A DNA stretch of 64,000 bases. It comes from Bacillota bacterium (GTDB lineage: Bacteria; Bacillota_A; Clostridia; Lachnospirales; Lachnospiraceae). The stretch covers positions 27,664 through 91,663 of the forward strand of contig JAEZTQ010000037.1 in the NCBI GenBank assembly GCA_023443625.1, read 5' to 3'. The translations under genes and the position numbers were made by a program. The notes below the pieces were generated by a model, which saw only the letters and a program-made list of their open reading frames with translations, did not search any database and was not told the DNA's origin. Shown here piece after piece: positions 8,644 to 17,927 of the stretch (within the stretch, counting starts at the first letter, position 1; each line of letters begins with the position of its first letter).

Positions 8644-9634
8644 TCAATATGTATATGCTGTTACAAAGCAATTGCCTGTAGATTTGCGTGAGGATATAGG
8701 CAAGGAATTGCGGATTAATATTGAAGATATGCTGCCGGAGGAGGCAACAGAAGGGGAGGTAAGTGAGGTACTTGAGAAATTGGGTAATCCAAGGAAGCTT
8801 GCAGATGAATATAACCCCAGGAAAAGATACTTAATTGGTCCTGCTGTTTATGATCTCTATATTTACGTACTTAAGCTGGTCATAGGAATCTGTACTGCAG
8901 TATTTGCAGGTATAACAATCCTTGGTTGGTTTGCAGATATCATTCAAGTGGATTTAAGTATATATAATTTTGTCGACCTTACCCTAGAATTGTTTTTGTC
9001 TATAGGGAATGGTGTTATACAGGGTGCTATCTGGGTAACTCTAGTCTTTGTTATATACGAGAGAATTAATGAGAAGGAAGGAAGCTCAAAGGCTAGCGAT
9101 CTGTGGTCAGTGGACAATTTACCGGAATTACCAACATACAGCAGAAAAATCTCCCGTGGGGAAACAATCTTTACCATGATTGCAATTATCTTTGGTACAG
9201 CATTGCTACGCTTTCAACCCCAGCTAATTGCCATATACTTAAGGGATGATAATGGTATCATTAACAGGATCCCCTTATTTAACATAGAAAGATTAGAAAA
9301 ATATATGGTGTTTATCCTTCTATTTGCTATTTATCAATTGGGTATGTGTATATGGAAGTTTGTTGTTGGTCACTTTAACATACCGATGTTGATTGGTGAT
9401 GTAATTAGCAATGCTCTACAAAGCATTCTAACCATTCTTATCTTAAGGGATAAAGCTATAATAAATTCAGAATTTATTAAGAAGCTATATGAGATATTAG
9501 ACATTTCTGACAAGTCCTTTAAGGGCTGGGATATGGGTATGAAGGTATTTATATTAATTGTAATTCTTATATGTATTTGGGATAGTGTATGGAGCTTTAT
9601 TAAATACAGGAAGGCTATAAAGAACTTTGCCTAA
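8630..9634 (+). CDS. HAAS-domain (DUF1700-like) membrane protein
   Basis: 334 residues. Residues 1-65 form the HAAS/permease-prefix domain ('YVYAVTKQLPVDLREDIGKELRINIEDML', 'VLEKLGNPRKLADEYNP'). About six to seven hydrophobic segments follow, at roughly 75-100, 118-138, 180-198, 225-248, 255-275 and 302-322. HAAS domains are encoded beside PadR regulators and are thought to transmit signals between the membrane and the regulator. The start lies inside the end of padR with a GAGGAGG site. No transport motif is visible, so no substrate can be proposed. No terminator is seen in the ~100 bp that follow. Confidence 0.8.
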   Translation: MKLIDQYVYAVTKQLPVDLREDIGKELRINIEDMLPEEATEGEVSEVLEKLGNPRKLADEYNPRKRYLIGPAVYDLYIYVLKLVIGICTAVFAGITILGWFADIIQVDLSIYNFVDLTLELFLSIGNGVIQGAIWVTLVFVIYERINEKEGSSKASDLWSVDNLPELPTYSRKISRGETIFTMIAIIFGTALLRFQPQLIAIYLRDDNGIINRIPLFNIERLEKYMVFILLFAIYQLGMCIWKFVVGHFNIPMLIGDVISNALQSILTILILRDKAIINSEFIKKLYEILDISDKSFKGWDMGMKVFILIVILICIWDSVWSFIKYRKAIKNFA

Positions 9635-9743
9635 ATTGTAATCTATAAAGAGTAGGCTATATTTTATAAAAGAACATAGAGTTAAGGAATGACATTACTC
9701 TTTCTCAAATATATTTAAGTAATAAATAGTATTTGGAGTGTTT

Positions 9744-10562
9744 ATGGTACCAAAAATACGCAAAAAAGTTTTGATTTGGTTTCTTGCTTTTACTTTATTG
9801 TATTTTCTTGGTGGCGGTATTGCTATGATAAGGAATGCTTATGGCAAAGAGGCAATTAAGGAAGCATCAACAGAGAACTGGGGATTAGGATTTTCCACGG
9901 AGGGGCAGCCACCTACAGCGAACAAGACGGCTTCAGAATTAAAGAAGTTGGATACCTATTATATTGGAGATACTAGTAAGAAGGTAATCTATTTAACCTT
10001 TGATGCTGGATATGAAAACGGCAATACCCCAGCAATACTTGATGCACTTAAAAAACACCAGGTACAAGCAACCTTCTTTCTGGTAGGTAATTATATAACC
10101 ACCAGTCCGGAGCTGGTTAAGAGAATGGTAGAGGAGGGCCACATGGTGGCTAATCATACCTACTCCCATCCTAACATGTCAAATATAGGCTCTGTGGAGG
10201 GTTTTAAAAAGGAACTTGAGACTTTAGAGGTTGCCTATGAAGAGGTAACAGGGCAGAAAATGGTGAAGCTTTATCGGCCACCTCAGGGTAAATATAGTGA
10301 AAACAATTTAAAAATGGCAAAGGACCTGGGTTATAAGACATTCTTTTGGAGTCTTGCTTATGTGGATTGGTATAATGATAAGCAGCCCACTAAGGAAGAG
10401 GCCTTTAAGAAACTCCTTGGAAGAATACATCCGGGAGCCATCGTTCTCTTGCACAGTACATCAAAGACAAATGCTAGTATCTTAGATGAGTTACTGACAA
10501 AGTGGGAGGAGATGGGATATACCTTTGGTACCTTAGAGGAGTTTGTTGATGAAGGGGAATAA
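9744..10562 (+). CDS. pdaA: PdaA-like polysaccharide deacetylase
   Basis: 272 residues from ATG 9744 (GGAG 5 nt upstream; a GTG two codons earlier is less likely). A membrane segment at ~10-27 acts as signal or anchor. The NodB fold shows motif 1 'TFDAGYENG' (D87), motif 2 'NHTYSHP' (H138, H142), motif 3 'RPPQGKYS' and a late 'LLHSTS'. 'TFD-GYENG' is the hallmark of PdaA, the muramic acid deacetylase needed for spore-cortex delta-lactam, in place of the usual TFDDGP. It therefore probably acts on peptidoglycan, in keeping with a spore-former, though vegetative roles exist for relatives. A bidirectional terminator follows. Confidence 0.87.
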   Translation: MVPKIRKKVLIWFLAFTLLYFLGGGIAMIRNAYGKEAIKEASTENWGLGFSTEGQPPTANKTASELKKLDTYYIGDTSKKVIYLTFDAGYENGNTPAILDALKKHQVQATFFLVGNYITTSPELVKRMVEEGHMVANHTYSHPNMSNIGSVEGFKKELETLEVAYEEVTGQKMVKLYRPPQGKYSENNLKMAKDLGYKTFFWSLAYVDWYNDKQPTKEEAFKKLLGRIHPGAIVLLHSTSKTNASILDELLTKWEEMGYTFGTLEEFVDEGE

Positions 10563-10568
10563 ATAGAT

Positions 10569-10610
10569 ATGGGGTTATTGCAGCAATAATTATTGTTGCA
10601 ATAACCCCAT
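10569..10610. terminator. Bidirectional terminator between pdaA and the ABC exporter
   Basis: ATGGGGTTATTGCAGCAATA-type stem: ATGGGGTTATTG at 10569-10580 pairs with CAATAACCCCAT at 10599-10610, with further internal pairing. The genes on both sides converge on it. Confidence 0.8.
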
Positions 10611-10643
10611 TATCATGAATGATTTTCTATTGTCAAAAGCTCT

Positions 10644-12374
10644 TTATTGTTTGATTTGTGCTTGATTTAAACGACGATAAAGACCCTCTTGATTTAGTAA
10701 TTCCTCATGAGTTCCTTTTTGCACAATACGCCCTTCTTCCATAACCAGAATCATATCTGCATTCTGAATTGTTGATAGTCTATGTGCAATGGCAATAACG
10801 GTTCTTGTTCCTGATAGATCAGCGATAGCTTTTTGAATTTCTCTCTCTGTCTCCACATCTACGGAAGCAGTTGCTTCATCAAGTATGATAATGGGTGCCT
10901 TTCGAAGGATTGCCCTTGCGATAGCGATTCGTTGTTTTTGCCCTCCGGAGAGACGCATTCCCCGTTCCCCTACAGAGGTTTCATACTGGTCTGGCATTTC
11001 CATAATGTTATCGTGGATTCTGGCTGCCTTAGCAGCATCAATTATATCTTCTTTACTTGCCGCTGGATCTGCATATCCAATATTGTCTGCAATAGTGCCA
11101 TTAAATAAAAAGGTATCCTGAAGAACTGGAGCAATATTAGCACGGAGGCTTTGCAGAGTTACTTTCTTAATATCTTTTCCATCGATGAAGATATTACCGG
11201 CTGTTGGATCATAGAAGCGGGAGATTAATTGGGTTAATGTTGTCTTTCCAACACCTGTTGGGCCAACCAAAGCAATCATCTCTCCTGGCCTACAGGAAAA
11301 GCTAATATTATTGAGCACAGGAACCTTTTCTTCATAATAAAAATTAACACTATCGAAAGTAATACCCCCCTTTACCTGAGTTAAATCCTTTGCATCCGGT
11401 GCATCTGTTATATCATTGGGTGTGTCCAGCACCATCATAACCCGCTGTGCACCTGCTAATGCCTGCTGCATATCTTCAAGAAGCCTGGCAAGTCCTGATA
11501 TAGGTGTATAGAAGAGGGAAAGATAAAGTATAAATTCAACAATGTCAGCCACGGATAGGTCACCTGTAAAAGCCAGAAGACCACCGATTCCAACGACAAT
11601 AATGGTACCAATGGAAGAGAGAAACTCAACTCCAGGATGGAACACACCACTTAAATTAAGGGCATGTAAAACTGCCTTTGTATAAGTACTGGTATGAGCA
11701 GTAACCTGTTCCATTTCATAAGCCTCCTGGCCGAAGGCTTGAATCTCATGAATACCCGAGAAATTATCCTGTAGCTTTGCATTCAATTCAGCCAAGGATT
11801 GTTGAGATTTCTTAAAGTTTGGTTGAATTTTTTTTGAGAAAATCCATCCAGAAAATAAAATAAAGGGAATTGGTATACAGGTTAAGAGAGCCAGTTTGAC
11901 ATTGATATTTAACAGAACTAACATTACTCCAATGACGGTTACAACATTAGTAAATATCTCAGGAATAATATGGGCATAGAGAAGTTCAAAGGTGGAAGTA
12001 TCATTAATCACACGGCTCATTAAATCTCCCGTTTGTTTATCATGGAAAAAATTCATGGAAAAGCTTTGAATTTTATTGTATATTCCATTGCGGATATCCT
12101 CAACGAGATGCCAGGCTGCTTTATGTGCAAGATAATTACTTAAATATCGAAATAGAATTCGTAGTAAGTATAGAAGTAATAAAGCTATTGTCAGCTGGGT
12201 AAGCTCATTCCTCCAGTTATCAGTCTTACCATTTTCGACTAGAGAGGTTATTGATGAGAGGAATTTCGGTGCTATCAGGTTGATTATGGTAACAGCTAGG
12301 GTTGATATAATAGCAACAAAATAAAAAGCTTTATACCTAGTTGCTTCTTTTCCAAGTCTCCATAGAAGTTTCAT
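10644..12374 (-). CDS. ABC exporter half-transporter (fused permease/ATPase)
   Basis: 576 residues. Six membrane helices fill ~1-320, followed by the nucleotide-binding domain: Walker A 'GPTGVGKTT' near 373, signature 'LSGGQ', Walker B 'IIILDEATAS' and the switch His in 'AIAHRLST'. This is the MsbA/LmrA-like (type IV) exporter class; a homodimer is likely because no second half-transporter lies beside it. AAGGAGG stands about 9 nt before the ATG. The exported compound cannot be told; lipid, drug or peptide export are all possible. It is monocistronic between divergent terC and convergent pdaA. Confidence 0.9.
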   Translation of the reverse strand: MKLLWRLGKEATRYKAFYFVAIISTLAVTIINLIAPKFLSSITSLVENGKTDNWRNELTQLTIALLLLYLLRILFRYLSNYLAHKAAWHLVEDIRNGIYNKIQSFSMNFFHDKQTGDLMSRVINDTSTFELLYAHIIPEIFTNVVTVIGVMLVLLNINVKLALLTCIPIPFILFSGWIFSKKIQPNFKKSQQSLAELNAKLQDNFSGIHEIQAFGQEAYEMEQVTAHTSTYTKAVLHALNLSGVFHPGVEFLSSIGTIIVVGIGGLLAFTGDLSVADIVEFILYLSLFYTPISGLARLLEDMQQALAGAQRVMMVLDTPNDITDAPDAKDLTQVKGGITFDSVNFYYEEKVPVLNNISFSCRPGEMIALVGPTGVGKTTLTQLISRFYDPTAGNIFIDGKDIKKVTLQSLRANIAPVLQDTFLFNGTIADNIGYADPAASKEDIIDAAKAARIHDNIMEMPDQYETSVGERGMRLSGGQKQRIAIARAILRKAPIIILDEATASVDVETEREIQKAIADLSGTRTVIAIAHRLSTIQNADMILVMEEGRIVQKGTHEELLNQEGLYRRLNQAQIKQ

Positions 12375-12573
12375 ATATTTGGGCCTCCTTGATGTTGTGA
12401 ATACACTTTTCTCTTTTGATGTACTGTTTATTTTAACAAATAAATAAGTTATGTAAATAGTAAATGATCAATAATTTAAAAAATGAATATAGAAACCACC
12501 CTAGTTATATTCAGAGACATGGGATTATATACTAATTTAAAAGAAGTTAGTTTTTTGGGGGAGGGAAAGAGGT

Positions 12574-13398
12574 TTGACGACCAGAAAGGCACTAACATGG
12601 GTATTATTGTGGTTAGATCTAGCACTATGTACGAATTTAGGCATATTGTATTTCGCAGGTAACGATAAAGCCTTGGAATTTTCAATTGGGTATATTCTAG
12701 AACAAAGTTTGAGTATTGATAATCTGTTTTTATTTATATTAGTATTTTCAAGCTTCGGTATATCAGTGGAATATCAGAGAAGAATATTAAATTATGGAAT
12801 AGCGGGTGCATTTGTTTTTAGGTTTATCTTTATTGCTTTAGGAGCTACCATTATTCATAAGTTTCATTCCATGCTGTATGTATTTGGCGTCATACTAATA
12901 ATCAGTGGATGCCGGATGCTGCGATGTCAGAAGGAGGAGGTATGCTTTGAGAAGAGTAAGCTAATAATATTACTGAATAAGATTATTCCCATTACTGATG
13001 GATTGGAGGGGGATAAGTTCTTTATAAGGAAAAATAAAACTTTATATGCAACCCCCCTATTTGCCATACTTATTATGATAGAATTTTCTGATATTATCTT
13101 TGCCCTAGATTCCATACCGGCAATTTTCTCAATCACTACAGACCCGCTGATTGTATACCTATCCAATATATTTGCAATTTTAGGGCTAAGGAATATGTAC
13201 TTTGTTCTTGGTAAAATTCATGAGAAGTTTAAGCTGGTTAAATATGGTGTGGCTGCTATATTGATATTTACCGGAGCCAAGCTTACCTTCTTACTTTTTA
13301 ATATACATGTTCCCACAGAGTGGTCTCTATTAATTATATTGTCCTTACTAGGTGGAAGTATTGTGGCCTCCATGATTATATCCTCTATAGAGGTTTAG
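12574..13398 (+). CDS. TerC-family integral membrane protein
   Basis: 274 residues with a TTG start; no ATG or GTG lies in frame upstream before a stop, and purine-rich GGGGGAGG/AGAGGT sequence precedes it. About eight hydrophobic segments are seen. The TerC hallmarks are present: 'EFSIGYILEQSLSIDNLFLF' in helix 2-3 and 'IEFSDIIFALDSIPAIFSIT' in the second half, with Asp in the membrane. Members such as Alx and YceF help export manganese or load it onto exported enzymes. It is monocistronic and convergent with the isoprenoid-synthase-like gene, ending 1 bp before it. Confidence 0.9.
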   Translation: MTTRKALTWVLLWLDLALCTNLGILYFAGNDKALEFSIGYILEQSLSIDNLFLFILVFSSFGISVEYQRRILNYGIAGAFVFRFIFIALGATIIHKFHSMLYVFGVILIISGCRMLRCQKEEVCFEKSKLIILLNKIIPITDGLEGDKFFIRKNKTLYATPLFAILIMIEFSDIIFALDSIPAIFSITTDPLIVYLSNIFAILGLRNMYFVLGKIHEKFKLVKYGVAAILIFTGAKLTFLLFNIHVPTEWSLLIILSLLGGSIVASMIISSIEV

Positions 13399-14655
13399 CT
13401 AATGTTTAGGGACCTGGATTAGCTCATCCAGAAACTTAATATATTGATTCTGAAGCTGGGTATCACTCTGCTCAATCCGATTATTAAGCATTTGTTCTAA
13501 GAAGGGTATGGTTACTGGAAGATACTTTTCTAGTTCTAGTAAATACTCCTGTGAAAAAAAATTCTTACTTTGTATTACAGAGGTAAATATAAGCTGATAA
13601 CAGGTAGTAAGAAGGAAATTCCGAAACTCTAAAGTGCCTGATGTATAATTTGTAATTATATTATGTATATAATGCAACAATTTGTTTACCATTTTCTCTT
13701 CATTGGGACTACTTCTATCAAAGGTAAGAATTGTACTGTATCCCTTCTCACTGTCCTCTCCAATATCTTGTAGATCGTCAGCTAACTGCAAGAAAAAACC
13801 AAAGCTTAAGTAAAATAGAAAGTCCTCTTGGGTAATTTCCTTATTAACAAAGAAACGATCAATGAGCACAGATATCCCGCCCTTATAGACAGAGATATTT
13901 AGTCTTTCCTCATAGGAGAGAGGAAAATCCTTATTTTGCTGCTTTAAGCTTAATTCCTGCGCTTCGAGCATTATAAGAAGTAATTCATAAATCGATGGGA
14001 ACATAGAACGGGGATAGGTACTTTCTATTGCTTGAAGGAGATCACAGGTCTTAGAGTGATGTAAGGTATTGGGATTAACCACCTTCCCTTGAATTTTATC
14101 CTTGATAATTTGATTATATTCAAGTTTATTTGTTGGGGTGGAATTTATGCTGTCAATATAATTATCTGTAAAAGGGTAGAGCATACTATAACCAAAGGCG
14201 GCCATATTAAAGTCTGTTTTATCCTGATGTATTTCCTTGAACATAAGATATACGATATAATTTCTTAGGGCTTGTCCAATATCGCCAAAGGTAAGCTCTG
14301 GTGCAAAGCTTCTTACCTGACGAAGAAATTCAAGAACCTCATCAAGGATTGCATCAAGGGTCTGTGGTTTCATTACATCATGGAGATTGAGGATAGTTTC
14401 CTCGTATAGTATAGTATTTAAGAAATTCAAAATATCTTGCTTCTTTCTGCGCTTTCTAATGGAAATACGAGAAAAGCTTTTCATCTGCTTCTGAAAATTA
14501 TCCAAAATTGAAGTAATATATCTTTCATTCTCTATTTTTTTATCTAAAGCTATGACAGTCAAAAAAGAGGGAAAAACCTCCGCTGACATAGTCCATTCCA
14601 TCTTAATTCTATGAAAAAACTCTTCCTTCTGTACAATCATCTCCAATAATCCCAT
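13399..14655 (-). CDS. Class-I isoprenoid-synthase-like protein, uncharacterised
   Basis: 418 residues, soluble and mostly helical. Two Asp-rich motifs stand 129 residues apart: 'FTDNYID' (D164, D168) and 'QLADDLQDIGEDSEKG' (D293, D294, D297, D301). The second is very close to the second metal motif of phytoene/squalene synthases and trans-prenyltransferases, and the spacing fits the class-I fold. The first ~110 residues look like an extra helical region. It might make or condense prenyl diphosphates, or use the fold for something else. There is no terpenoid gene nearby. The start at 14655 has only a modest ribosome binding site. The fold call is inference from motifs. Confidence 0.6.
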   Translation of the reverse strand: MGLLEMIVQKEEFFHRIKMEWTMSAEVFPSFLTVIALDKKIENERYITSILDNFQKQMKSFSRISIRKRRKKQDILNFLNTILYEETILNLHDVMKPQTLDAILDEVLEFLRQVRSFAPELTFGDIGQALRNYIVYLMFKEIHQDKTDFNMAAFGYSMLYPFTDNYIDSINSTPTNKLEYNQIIKDKIQGKVVNPNTLHHSKTCDLLQAIESTYPRSMFPSIYELLLIMLEAQELSLKQQNKDFPLSYEERLNISVYKGGISVLIDRFFVNKEITQEDFLFYLSFGFFLQLADDLQDIGEDSEKGYSTILTFDRSSPNEEKMVNKLLHYIHNIITNYTSGTLEFRNFLLTTCYQLIFTSVIQSKNFFSQEYLLELEKYLPVTIPFLEQMLNNRIEQSDTQLQNQYIKFLDELIQVPKH

Positions 14656-14757
14656 GTATACACGCCCCTACCATATTATGTTAAGCAGATTATACCATAT
14701 GGAAGTTTTTGCATCAATGGGATATTCCTAGCGTGTATTATTTTGCTAAGAATATTT

Positions 14758-14796
14758 AATAATAATTATCAATAAGGTTTATTGATAATTATTATT
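14758..14796 (+). promoter_or_regulatory. Large AT-rich palindrome resembling a Fur box, upstream of the DUF3793 gene
   Basis: Perfect 18-bp arms (14758-14775 and 14779-14796) around a 3-bp centre. The right arm reads TTATTGATAATTATT and continues into ATTGATAAG, so several GATAAT-type hexamers overlap, as in Fur operators. A small second hairpin (GTTAGC-AATG-GCTAAC, 14843-14858) lies in the leader before the ribosome binding site. Confidence 0.55.
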
Positions 14797-14877
14797 GATA
14801 AGACCCTTGATAATTGGAAATTAATCTATTACTATATTGTCAGTTAGCAATGGCTAACCGAAATTAAGGAGGAGCCT

Positions 14878-15495
14878 ATGAACAATAGAAGAATACAGGA
14901 ATATAGCTCTTTAGACAGTCGAGAATTGGATAATCAGATAGCTCAACAGTGCGCTCCCCTTCTAACAGGGGTTAAAATATCAAACATTTTAAAAACTCAT
15001 AGAAGGAATATGGAAAGAGTCTATACGATATTTAGTCATACTACAGTGAAAGCAAAATGTATCTACTCTAATAGTGAAGAAATAATGATGTTTTTATATA
15101 AACCAGAAGAATTAGAGCAAGTCTTGAAGGATTTGGCAAATGCAGAAATTATGGTTAGCTTAGGTTATAAGTACATGGACTTAGAGGAGGTGCTTGAGAG
15201 TTTTACTAACAGATTTCACATATACATGGAGGATAGAAAAACCTTTCCTCACGAGATGGGATTACTCCTAGGATATCCGGCAGCAGATGTGATGGGCTTT
15301 ATTGAGAATAAAGGTAAGGATTACTTATATTCAGGATATTGGAAAGTTTATAGCAACCTTGAGGAAGCATTAAATACCTTCCATCAATATCAACAAGCGA
15401 AAGAGGTTATTACCGGACTTATCGCTTGCGGGATGAGTATTCAGGGAGTTTTACAGGCATGTCAATTATATCAAAGGAAATCTAGTGTCGTATAA
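14878..15495 (+). CDS. DUF3793 family protein
   Basis: 205 residues, soluble. It carries the family phrases 'FPHEMGLLLGYPAADVMGFI' and 'YSGYWKVYSNLEEALNTFHQY'. DUF3793 proteins are common in anaerobic Firmicutes, often beside iron-transport or flavodoxin genes; their biochemical role is not known. AAGGAGGAG stands about 5 nt before the ATG. A Fur-box-like palindrome lies ~90 bp upstream, which would make the gene iron-responsive. The DUF2325 gene follows 98 bp downstream on the same strand. Confidence 0.85.
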   Translation: MNNRRIQEYSSLDSRELDNQIAQQCAPLLTGVKISNILKTHRRNMERVYTIFSHTTVKAKCIYSNSEEIMMFLYKPEELEQVLKDLANAEIMVSLGYKYMDLEEVLESFTNRFHIYMEDRKTFPHEMGLLLGYPAADVMGFIENKGKDYLYSGYWKVYSNLEEALNTFHQYQQAKEVITGLIACGMSIQGVLQACQLYQRKSSVV

Positions 15496-15593
15496 GCTTT
15501 TATGTAGCCAGATACCTGATCATAGGTGTTAGTAGATATTTCTTAGGGTAGATAAGCGTACATCACACAAAAAAATAAGAAGGGAGTATACAA

Positions 15594-15884
15594 ATGAGTA
15601 TTGTAATAATTGGAGGCCATGATCGTATGGTGTGTCAATATAAACGAATTTGCAAGTCTTATCATTGTAAGGCAAAGATATTTACTCAAATGGCGGCCAA
15701 TCTTAAGGATCAGATAGGCTCTCCGGATTTGGTGGTTGTCTTTACCAATACTGTTTCCCATAAGATGGTACGTTGTGTTATGTCTGAAGCGGAGCGCTGC
15801 AAGGCGGAAGTTGTAAGGTGTCATACCAGCAGTGGAAATGCATTAACAGAAATACTGGAAGAAAGAATATATAGCTTGAAATAA
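15594..15884 (+). CDS. DUF2325 family protein
   Basis: 96 residues, a single small alpha/beta domain. 'MSIVIIGGHDRMVCQYKRIC' and the C-terminal 'SSGNALTEIL' are typical of DUF2325, which resembles a Rossmann-like or receiver-like fold; the function is not established. Six cysteines or so are scattered through it but form no clear cluster. AGAAGGGA lies 8 nt before the ATG. It follows DUF3793 and probably shares its transcript. Confidence 0.82.
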   Translation: MSIVIIGGHDRMVCQYKRICKSYHCKAKIFTQMAANLKDQIGSPDLVVVFTNTVSHKMVRCVMSEAERCKAEVVRCHTSSGNALTEILEERIYSLK

Positions 15885-16063
15885 GGTAAAATAAAGAGGT
15901 AAAGAGGGAAAATATGGTGGACTTTATTTGGCTTATGTGATAATATGTAAAAAAGAATAAGGTATTTATTTACATTAATCATGTTTCTTGCAGAACAAAT
16001 TGTAACAAAAAGTAAAATTGTAGCGAACGCTTATTTACCATAATATAAAGAGGGTTGTGAAAT

Positions 16064-17875
16064 TTGAAAAATATTACAAGGAAAGCAGTGAAAAAACAAC
16101 TAAATATCTCTTATAGTAGTAATGGTAAAATTAAACTGTTTCATTGGGTTTTATTATCTGTCAGTATAACAGCATATATTCTCTTTTTCCTTATTATTAA
16201 GAATATTTCTGCTATGGGTGAAAATTCCTCCTTTAGCTTGGGCAATATAGTAATAAATAAGTACATATTAAACGGAGTTCTTGCCCAAGGACAGGTGATA
16301 GTAATAATCCTGATTACCCTTAATCCAATTAAGAGAAGTAGATTAATAGCCTTACTTTTATGTACCATTGCCTGTGCAGTATCACTTATAACTGTTCTAG
16401 TCGATAGGTATTATAATGCCTTGCCGGGTATAATTATACCTCTAACATCAGCTGGGATTTGCATACTTATATCGAAGAATGCAAGTAACTTAAACAGTCA
16501 GATACATAGGGCTTTGGAGTATAGCCGTATGGTTAAGAAAAATGATGTAAAGCTTCATCGTCTGGCATATTATGATACTCTTACGGAGCTTCCTAATCGT
16601 AAAATGATGATAAATCAAATTAACAAACTGACGACTTCAAATTTACCAATAAAGCCGCACTTTACACTGGTATATCTTGACCTTGATAATTTTAAAAAGA
16701 TTAATGATACCGTAGGACACGGTGTAGGAGATGCGATCCTTAAGGAAGTAGCACACAGATGGAAGGAATGCTGTGAAAAGGGAGATTTGCTTGGACGGGT
16801 TGGCGGAGATGAGTTTGTTATATTAATCAATCATAAGACAGAACATTTGGCAATCTTGGATTATCTAACTGTTTTTCAGGGAGCAATTAAGGATTCCATT
16901 ATTGTTAATCAGAAGGAATTTACCGTAAGTGCAAGCTTCGGTATAACCAAATATCCTGCAGATGGCAGCAATGCAGAGGAATTATTTAAAAATGCTGATA
17001 TTGCTTTATATAAGGCAAAGAATTCCGGTAAGAATAGCATTCGTTTTTTTAATAAAGAAATGCAGGAGGAAATCCTAAAACGGATACAATTGGAGAGGGG
17101 ATTAGTATCAGCTATTAGAAATAATGAGCTTTACATGGTCTTTCAGCCACAATATACAGCCAATACCAATGCATTAAGGGGGTATGAAGCTCTAATCAGG
17201 TGGAAGCATCCTGAACTTGGACTGGTAAAACCATCAGATTTTATTCCCATCGCAGAAGAAACGGGACTTATTATTGATATAGGTAAATGGGTTATAGAGA
17301 CGGTGTTGACTAAATTTACGGAATTCAAAGAAAAGCATAATATAACCTCGGTGATATCAATTAATATCTCCGTAGCCCAGATTATCGAACCTTCTTTTAT
17401 TACAATGTTAAAGGATGTCCTGAAAAAGACTGGATTTGATAGCAGATATCTGGAATTGGAAATAACAGAATCCGTCTTTATCTCTTATCCAGATCATGTT
17501 ATAGAAGTAATTAATCAGTTAAAGGAATTAGGTATTCATATTGCTCTCGATGATTTTGGGACAGGCTATGCCTCTTTAAATTATCTACATATATTGCCCA
17601 TAAGTATCTTGAAGATTGATAAGAGTTTCATTGAAAAAGTTAGTACAAGCTCTTCCTTAGATAAAATAGTGGGGTCAATTATCTCATTATCCCATCAGCT
17701 GGGAATTAAAGTTATAGCAGAGGGAGTTGAGAAGGAGGAGCAACTAAATTATTTAGAACAACATAATTGCGATTATATTCAAGGATATTTGTTAAGTAAA
17801 CCAATCGAAGAGGGACAGGTTATAGATTTGAGTAAAAGGTATATGGATAAGGAGGGTGTTATCCTCCTGGCCTAA
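16064..17875 (+). CDS. Membrane-bound GGDEF-EAL protein (cyclic di-GMP turnover)
   Basis: 603 residues with a TTG start and AGAGGG about 9 nt upstream. Four membrane segments lie in ~25-150, then a GGDEF domain (~165-330, 'GRVGGDEFVIL') and an EAL domain (~345-595). GGDEF is intact, but the inhibitory RxxD site just before it reads 'EKGD', so product feedback is probably lost. The EAL domain keeps its metal and catalytic residues: 'YEALIRW', 'ELEITES', 'LDDFGTGYASL', 'ILKIDKSF', 'IAEGVE' and 'YIQGY'. Both synthesis and hydrolysis of cyclic di-GMP are therefore possible. The N-terminal region could sense a signal at the membrane. It is monocistronic. Confidence 0.93.
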   Translation: MKNITRKAVKKQLNISYSSNGKIKLFHWVLLSVSITAYILFFLIIKNISAMGENSSFSLGNIVINKYILNGVLAQGQVIVIILITLNPIKRSRLIALLLCTIACAVSLITVLVDRYYNALPGIIIPLTSAGICILISKNASNLNSQIHRALEYSRMVKKNDVKLHRLAYYDTLTELPNRKMMINQINKLTTSNLPIKPHFTLVYLDLDNFKKINDTVGHGVGDAILKEVAHRWKECCEKGDLLGRVGGDEFVILINHKTEHLAILDYLTVFQGAIKDSIIVNQKEFTVSASFGITKYPADGSNAEELFKNADIALYKAKNSGKNSIRFFNKEMQEEILKRIQLERGLVSAIRNNELYMVFQPQYTANTNALRGYEALIRWKHPELGLVKPSDFIPIAEETGLIIDIGKWVIETVLTKFTEFKEKHNITSVISINISVAQIIEPSFITMLKDVLKKTGFDSRYLELEITESVFISYPDHVIEVINQLKELGIHIALDDFGTGYASLNYLHILPISILKIDKSFIEKVSTSSSLDKIVGSIISLSHQLGIKVIAEGVEKEEQLNYLEQHNCDYIQGYLLSKPIEEGQVIDLSKRYMDKEGVILLA

Positions 17876-17927
17876 GAAGCTGGGTTTCAAATAAAGTTTG
17901 CTGTATTTATTCCCCAATAATATATAG

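Noticed and set aside
15885..16063. Cyclic di-GMP riboswitch upstream of the GGDEF-EAL gene
   Set aside because: No CACGCACAGGGCAAACC-like or type II core present.
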